From the NCBI GenBank assembly GCA_014284505.1, contig JAAFYY010000001.1, forward strand, positions 372,001 to 436,000: a stretch of DNA of 64,000 nt, read 5' to 3'. The notes beneath the pieces are model-generated. The model was not told the DNA's origin and searched no databases. It worked only from the letters and a program-made list of their open reading frames with translations. Origin of the DNA: Streptacidiphilus sp. 4-A2. Lineage in GTDB: Bacteria > Actinomycetota > Actinomycetes > Streptomycetales > Streptomycetaceae. Position numbers and translations under genes: made by a program. Of the stretch, positions 59,154-64,000 are shown in pieces (position 1 is the stretch's first letter; every line of letters begins with the position of its first letter).

Positions 59154-60992
59154 CAGACCATCACCTTCACCGGCTGGGTGGCGGTCGCGAGGGCGATCCA
59201 CCGGCCTCGTTCCTCGAAGACGAGCCCGTGCCCGGCCAGTTCGGAGAGCCATTCGGCCAGGTACTCCGTCGTCACCGCGTATCCCAGCTCCGCCAGATGC
59301 TGCCGGAGCGCGGGGACGGAGCGGCCGTACTCCAGCTCCCGGTAGGCCCGGATCTGCTCGGGCGCGGAGATCCGGTGGACCGCCTCCGGCCAGCCGGTCC
59401 GGCGGTCCTCGATCAGCAGCGCGTCCGCCTGTTCCGTCCAGCACAGCGAACTGTCGGTGTAGGCATCCGTCCACTCCCGCAGCTGGGAGTTCAGGGTCCT
59501 CGCCAGATCCTCGGGCAGGCCGGCCGGGGCGGTGTCGAAGAGGTAGACCATGTCGCGCAGTTCGTCCTCACCCAGCGCGTAGACGTGGCGGTACGCGGCG
59601 GCCGTGGTGCGTTCCGGGAAGCCGAGGGCCGGCTTCTCGAAGTAGGGGCTGAACCGCTCCAGCAGGATCCGCGAGGCTCCGGCCGGCGGTTGCAGGTGCA
59701 CCAGGGCCGGCAGCTGACTCAGTACCGCCGTGTAGTCCTCGGGGCTCTCCTCGGGAAAGCCGTACAGCCAGTTCCAGGAGACCGTCAGCCCCCGGGATTC
59801 GCAGTCCCTGAGCGTGCGGATGTTCTGGATTCCGGTGACGCCCTTGTCCATGATCTTCAGGACGGGTGAGACCAGTGATTCGATGCCGGGCTGGACATGG
59901 ACCACCCCGGCCTGCCGGAGCACCTCGATCTCGGCCGCCCTGAGGTTGGACTTCACCTCGTAGTGGACCCGGAGGTCCCAGCCTCTGTCGGCTATCAGCG
60001 GGAGCACTGTCTTGAAGTACCCGCTGTCGATGATGTTGTCCACCATGATCAGGTCCAGGACCTGGTGGCGCTCGATCATGCTCTCGATCTCGTCCACGAT
60101 CTTCTGCGGACTCTTCGACCGGAACTGCATGAGGGTGCCGTTGAGGCCGCAGAAGGTGCAGTGGTGCTTCTCCCCCACCAGCACCCGCGGGCCGCTTCCA
60201 GCACGAGCTTGGGTTCGACATAGGACTGGACGGCGGAGGTCTCCAGGCGGGCGAACCAGTCGTCGAAGTCCGGGACAAGCAGTTCTGCCGGTGCCAGCGG
60301 CCGGGGCTGCGGATTGCAGCGCTGGCCGCCGTCGGCGTCCACCAGCACAGGCCGGGCACCGAGGCCAGGTCCGCGCCGCCGTCGAGCGCGGCCAGCAAGG
60401 CCGGGAACGCCTGCTCGCCCTCGCCGCGGATCACATAGTCGACGGCGCGGAAGTTGCGATGCAGCGCGGCACCCATGGGGCCGTCGCAGTTGCCGCCGCC
60501 GAACAGCACCCGGGTTCCCGGGGAACGGGCCTTCAGCCGCTGGGCCACCGCGAGGCTGGGCACGTTCTGCATAAAGGTCGTGGTGAAGCCCACCAGTTCC
60601 GGTTCCATGGCCAGGATCTCGTCGACCACCAGGTCGACGAAGACGTCGGCGTACTCGCGCATCGCCTGGACCAGCCCGATGTCGAGCCCGCGCTCCTCGG
60701 CATACGCCCGGAGGGTGGCGACCCCGAAGTCGGGTCCTCGTGCAGCACCCCGGAGAAGGCCCAGTCGCCGAGGCCGTCGAACAGGCCGTTCTCGGCGATC
60801 TCGGTGTAGTCGGCGACGGCTATCGCCCCACCGCTCCGGTCGAGCAGGAACTCCGCCCAGCGGAGGTTGCCGAAATAGGTCGCCGGCGCCGCCATCCCCC
60901 CTTCACGGCGGTGCTCCGCAGCAGGCCAGGGGCAGTGAGGGCGATTCCAAGGACTGCCACGGCATGGATACCAGGCAGACTGCCAGCGCCAT
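59153..60992 (-). CDS. B12-binding radical SAM RiPP maturase (rSAM_ocin_1 type), frame breaks
   Basis: About 613 residues. ATG 60992 follows GGAGG and gives MALAVCLVSMPWQSLESPSL; the next ATG (60895) would lose this conserved start. Residues about 100-210 are a B12-type domain (ILAMEPELVGFTTTFMQNVP, TRVLFGGGNCDGPMG, VDYVIRGEGEQAFPALL). The radical SAM cluster is CWWGEKHHCTFC (Cys-x7-Cys-x2-Cys) followed by GLNGTLMQFRSKS, then VDNIIDSGYF and VQPGIESLVSPVLKIMDKG. Breaks near 60925, 60900, 60740, 60340 and 60185. This family modifies ribosomal peptides, often by C-methylation at unactivated carbons. Confidence 0.9.
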
Positions 60993-61014
60993 AGTCAACC
61001 TCCGGTGCGAAGAG

Positions 61015-61040
61015 GCGGGGCAGGAGGCATCCTGCCCCGC
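61015..61040 (-). terminator. Perfect 11-base hairpin between precursor and maturase genes
   Basis: GCGGGGCAGGA at 61015-61025 is the exact reverse complement of TCCTGCCCCGC at 61030-61040, with the loop GGCA. It lies in the 67-base gap after the candidate precursor and before the radical SAM ribosome site. In RiPP operons such hairpins act as partial terminators or mRNA stabilisers that raise precursor over enzyme. Confidence 0.75.
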
Positions 61041-61059
61041 CGAAGACTTCATCGATCGG

Positions 61060-61134
61060 TCACTTGCGGGTCGGCACGACGTACTTGCAGACTCCGGCCG
61101 TGACCTCCTTGAGGACCACCTTCTTGATCGTCAT
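61060..61134 (-). CDS. Candidate RiPP precursor peptide, 24 aa
   Basis: A 25-codon frame from ATG 61134 to TGA 61060. It begins MTIKKVVLKEVT and ends VCKYVVPTRK, so it is Lys/Val-rich with one Cys (position 16), one Tyr and one Pro near the C-terminus. AGGGGAGGTG stands 8 bases before the ATG, one of the best ribosome sites in the window, and a perfect hairpin follows. Position directly before a peptide-modifying radical SAM gene makes it the natural substrate. A complication is that the diiron gene upstream reads into it in the same frame, so the peptide could also be that protein's tail. Confidence 0.6.
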   Translation of the reverse strand: MTIKKVVLKEVTAGVCKYVVPTRK

Positions 61135-61139
61135 TCGAC

Positions 61140-61949
61140 TCACCTCCCCTCGTTCGTCGATGGCGATGTTGTGCAGTCGGACAGCCCGCAGGCGTGTCCG
61201 GTGACGCCGGATGAACCATCGCCTGACGGCTTCCGGGTCACGTCCGACGAGCGGGGCAAGGAATTCGGCTATCGATTCCAGGTAGCAGAACTGAAATCCG
61301 ATCCGGTGCCACTCGGCACCGTTGCCACGAATTCCTCCCTTCCGCAGGGTGGCAGCGGCGCGCGCGAGATAATTCAGCCGATCGCGACATGCTGCGTCTC
61401 ATCCGGCGCACATGGTGATAGATACGCCCAAGTGCGTCATCCGAGAAGATCCTCTCCAGGAGCAGGAACTCGTCCGCCGCCGCTCCTCCAAAATGGTGTG
61501 GACAAGCATTCTCCCCATATGCGGGAGCGCTATGAGGGCCTGATCCAGCGGAACGAAGAGTTCCTCGCAGGGCTCCAGCTCCGGTCGACGGCGCGGGCGT
61601 ACTGATAGAGGGCGTCCGCGTGTCTGGCCTCGTCCGCGACCGCGGCCGCGAACGAGAAGCGCAGCGGCGCATCATCGGTCGCCGCCGCCAGCGTCGCCGC
61701 CGCCACCAGCCCGGCCTGCCTTCCGCGTAGTAGCCCCGCGAGGCCATCCGCAACCGAGTTCTGCCAGCTCAGATCCCTCGGCGACGCCGCATCGCGGATC
61801 AGTTCCGCCGCCCGCCAGGGTGTCTTGTCCCGTGCCACACCGAAGATCCGGTACCCGAGCGGTTCGGCTTCGAGTGTCCCCGGGCCGAGCAGGCTCACCG
61901 TCGGCGGTCCGTCGGAGGATGCTGTCCATGGAGTAAGAATCGTGTGCAA
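61140..61949 (-). CDS. Ferritin-like diiron protein of the RiPP operon, frame breaks
   Basis: About 270 residues. The first ligand helices are LLRGRQAGLVAAATLAAATD and FAAAVADEARHADALYQYARAVD (ExxH); after breaks, LEPCEELFVPLDQALIALPHMGRMLVHTI, ADEFLLLERIFSD and ALGRIYHHVRRDETQHVAIG (second ExxH) follow, then GNGAEWHRIGFQFCYLESIA. This is the four-helix ferritin/RNR-like fold of diiron oxygenases. The start is unclear (TTG 61949 or ATG 61929). The end is unclear because the last visible frame continues into the precursor. A peptide hydroxylase, desaturase or decarboxylase role is inferred. Confidence 0.7.
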
Positions 61950-61950
61950 C

Positions 61951-61968
61951 TTGATGTTGTCTCATCAA
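61951..61968. promoter_or_regulatory. Inverted repeat at the start of the diiron/RiPP operon
   Basis: TTGATG at 61951-61956 and CATCAA at 61963-61968 form an inverted repeat with a 6-base spacer, immediately upstream of the first possible start codon of the operon. This is operator-like in size and place; the regulator is unknown. Confidence 0.4.
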
Positions 61969-62336
61969 TGTTCACCCGCCCAACAGTACGCGGAGGTGAC
62001 GCCGCGTCAAGAGCCCTGTGAATATTCATTCCAGCGCTCACTCCGACCACAGACCATCGCAGGTCCTTGAGCTGCAAACACCGTCTTTCCGGCCTCTCCG
62101 CCGCATACGGCCGGACGGTCCGCCCATACCGCCGGACAAGGGGGATCCTTCAGACATTCACCGCTATTGTCCGGGAATCCCGACAAGTCCCTCAGCGGTA
62201 ATCACCGGCCCGTTGGCCGCTTTTGCGCGGATGGCTTTCCGACGACGGAAAAGGGCAATAACGGACACCGTGCGCGCGGCGGCCGGCGTCATTCGCCGTC
62301 CCGGTCCGGCGGGACACCGCGGCGGCGCGGCCCGTG
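61969..62336. other. Upstream region of the RiPP operon
   Basis: These 368 bases have lower GC than the genes around and no plausible protein. They contain short palindromes (CGGACGGTCCG near 62113; GTCCCG/CGGGAC at 62298-62315, which may terminate the adenylation gene). It is probably the promoter of the diiron-precursor-maturase operon, separating it from the adenylation gene. Confidence 0.5.
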
Positions 62337-63973
62337 TCAGGCGGAGGGCGGGGCCGAGCCCAGGGCGGACAGGGCTCGGCGGTCGGTCTTGCCGGAGGGG
62401 TTGATCGGCAGCTCGGCGAGCCGGATGAACCGGGTGGGCACCATGTGTGCGGGCAGGACGGAGCGGGCGTGCCGGTGCAGCTCCCCCGGCTGTACACCGG
62501 CGGGACCGGAGGCGGAAGCCGAGCCGGGGTCCGGGGCGGGGCCAGTGGCGGGGTCGGAGGCGGGGTGGGCGGACGGCGTGTAGAAGGCGGTCAGTTGCGC
62601 CTCGGCGAGCCGGCTGAGGGTCCGGACGACCACCAGTTCGCCGATCCCGGGGGCGTCCCGCAAGCGGGCCTCGACTTCACCGAGCTCGATCCGGTAACCG
62701 TTGATCTTCACCTGGTCGTCGGCCCGGCCCGCGTAGCAGTACCTGCCGTCGGGCAGCAGGGTGGCCAGGTCGCCGCTGCGGTAGTGGCGCCGGGTTCCGC
62801 CGTCGGCGGTCGGCAGCCGGGGGAAGCGCTCGGCCGTCAGCTCCGGCCGGCCCAGGTATCCGGGGCGATGCCCGCTCCGGAGACCAGGATCTCCCCGGTC
62901 CCGCCGGGCCGGATGTCCGCGCCCTCCTGGTCGACGACCCGCAGCTGCCAGCCGTCCAGCGGCTCGCCCAGCTCGGCGGCGAAGTCGGAGCCGCCCGGGG
63001 CGTCCGGGTCCCGGTCCAGTTCCTCGTCCGTGAGCGGGCGGGAGGTGACGAAGACGGTGGCCTCGGTGATGCCGTAGGTGTTGACGAACCGGGTGGTGCG
63101 GCCGAAGGCGGCCCGCCAGGCGCGGACGTCGCGGACATCGATGGACTCGCCGCCGAAGACCACACAGCGCAGCGCGGGCGGGACGGCGGTGCGCCGGGTG
63201 CGGGCGACCCGCGCAAGGTACCGGAAGACCGAGGGGACCACGCTGAAGACGGTGACCCCTCGCGTACCAGCAGGTCCAGGGTCGCCTGGGGCGAGGCCGC
63301 CACCTCCGGCGGCACCACCACCAGCGTCGCCCCGCTGAGCAGGGCGCCCCAGATCTCCCATACCGAGAAGTCGAACGAGTAGGAGTGGAAGAGCGTCCAC
63401 ACGTCGTCCTGGCGCAGTTCGTAGCGGCCCGCGCAGGCCCGGATCAGGGCGGCCACATTGCGGTGCGGAATCGGAACGCCCTTGGGGCGACCGGTCGAAC
63501 CGGAGGTGTATCACGTATGCCGGTGTGTCCGGGTCCACCACCGGCTCCGGCAGCGGGAGTTGGCGGCCAGGTTCCGGCAGCGTGTCCAGCCGCAGCACGG
63601 GCAGCGCGGCGAGTTCGGCGGGTACCGGCTGGTCGGAGAGCACCAGGTGCAGGCCGGCGTCCTGCGCGGTGAAGCGCAGCCGCTCCGCCGGGTAGGCCGG
63701 GTCCAGCGGCACATAGGTGTGGCCGCTGCCGAGCACCGCGAGCATCGCGACGATCACCTCGGCGCCGCGCTCCAGATGCAAGCCGATCCGGGCCCCCGGC
63801 TGCGGGCTGCGGTCGTGCAGCAGCGCGGCCAACTGCCCTGCGCGCTGCGCGAGTCGGGCATAGGTCAGCTCACCGCGCGGGTCGCGTACCGCGATCCGGT
63901 CGGGGTTGCGCGCGACCTGCTGGTCGAAGAGACGGTGGAGCAGCAGGCCGTCGTCTCGGGCGGGTGCTGTCAT
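62337..63973 (-). CDS. Stand-alone NRPS-type adenylation domain enzyme, frame breaks
   Basis: About 545 residues from ATG 63973 (GGGAAAGG upstream). It begins MTAPARDDGLLLHRLFDQQV. Core motifs run LTYARLAQRAGQLA (A1), GHTYVPLDPAYPAERL (A2), YVI plus a broken SGSTGRPKG (A3, near 63510), HSYSFDFSVWEIWGALLSGA (A4), NTYGITEATVFVT (A5), LGRPELTAERF (A6), HYRSGDLA (A7), GRADDQVKINGYRIELGEVE (A8) and NPSGKTDRRAL with the catalytic Lys (A10). No carrier or condensation domain follows. It activates an amino acid as AMP ester. Specificity positions read roughly D-F-W-S-V-G-T-V-F, closest to threonine codes, a weak inference. Confidence 0.9.
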
Positions 63974-64000
63974 CGTGGGGCGGCCTTTCCCGGGTGGTCG

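Noticed and set aside
1..64000. tRNA, rRNA, CRISPR array, insertion sequence or integrase
   Set aside because: No TPsiC-loop-containing cloverleaf, no regularly spaced repeats and no transposase/integrase motifs were found; the short tandem repeats have no spacers.

Overview
The window is a 64 kb piece of a very GC-rich actinobacterial chromosome. Strong third-position GC, GTG and TTG starts, an AfsR/SARP-type regulator, a ricin-lectin chitobiase, NlpC/P60, sedolisin and bulb-lectin exoproteins, DUF4157 and DUF5134 proteins and several adjacent two-component systems fit Streptomycetaceae (Streptomyces, Kitasatospora or Streptacidiphilus). The genus cannot be fixed from the sequence alone. No tRNA, rRNA, CRISPR array, transposase or integrase was seen.

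A warning applies to the whole annotation. About three dozen otherwise normal genes carry one or more single-base frame breaks, mostly in G/C runs, while the protein reads on perfectly in another frame. This pattern looks like uncorrected consensus error, not gene decay. Such genes are annotated end to end as CDS with the breaks noted. Five short N- or C-truncated remnants (SnoaL-like, HAD-like, amidohydrolase, AsnC, VOC) look like real relics and are called pseudogenes.

Layout. 1-12.6 kb holds metabolism and small regulators: acyl-CoA dehydrogenase end, aldehyde dehydrogenase, sedolisin with a divergent LysR, a membrane pair with DUF5134, LtrA, GNAT, a luciferase-like oxidoreductase and an unknown 451-aa protein. 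12.7-19.8 kb is a cell-envelope and signalling block: a MurG-like glycosyltransferase and a LegB-like 4,6-dehydratase diverge from an OmpR-type two-component system, which meets a membrane protein-DesK kinase-NarL regulator operon. 20-30 kb holds small secreted proteins, a GH20 hexosaminidase, a MOSC/ferredoxin-reductase fusion, glycosylasparaginase, class A beta-lactamase and a DoxX/LysR pair. 30-36 kb contains PRC-barrel, substrate-binding protein, SDR and two TetR regulators, an aldo/keto reductase and 1.4 kb with no assignable gene. 36.7-46.3 kb has the SARP-NB-ARC-TPR regulator, a methyltransferase, an FMN alpha-hydroxyacid oxidase with a divergent double-HTH Lrp regulator, zwf-gnd and a muconolactone isomerase-like gene. 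46-54.9 kb is mostly envelope and secreted: LIP lipase, YihY, NlpC/P60, bulb lectin, L,D-transpeptidase and a DUF4157 protein.

55-64 kb is the most interesting part, a probable uncharacterised RiPP gene cluster. On the minus strand, in transcription order, lie a stand-alone adenylation domain, a ferritin-like diiron protein, a 24-codon candidate precursor peptide with a strong ribosome binding site, an intercistronic hairpin, a B12-type radical SAM maturase with the CWWG...CTFC motif, a DUF5825 protein and a cytochrome P450. An MFS exporter and an SDR lie on the plus strand next to it. The inferred role is radical and oxidative tailoring of a short lysine/valine-rich peptide followed by export.
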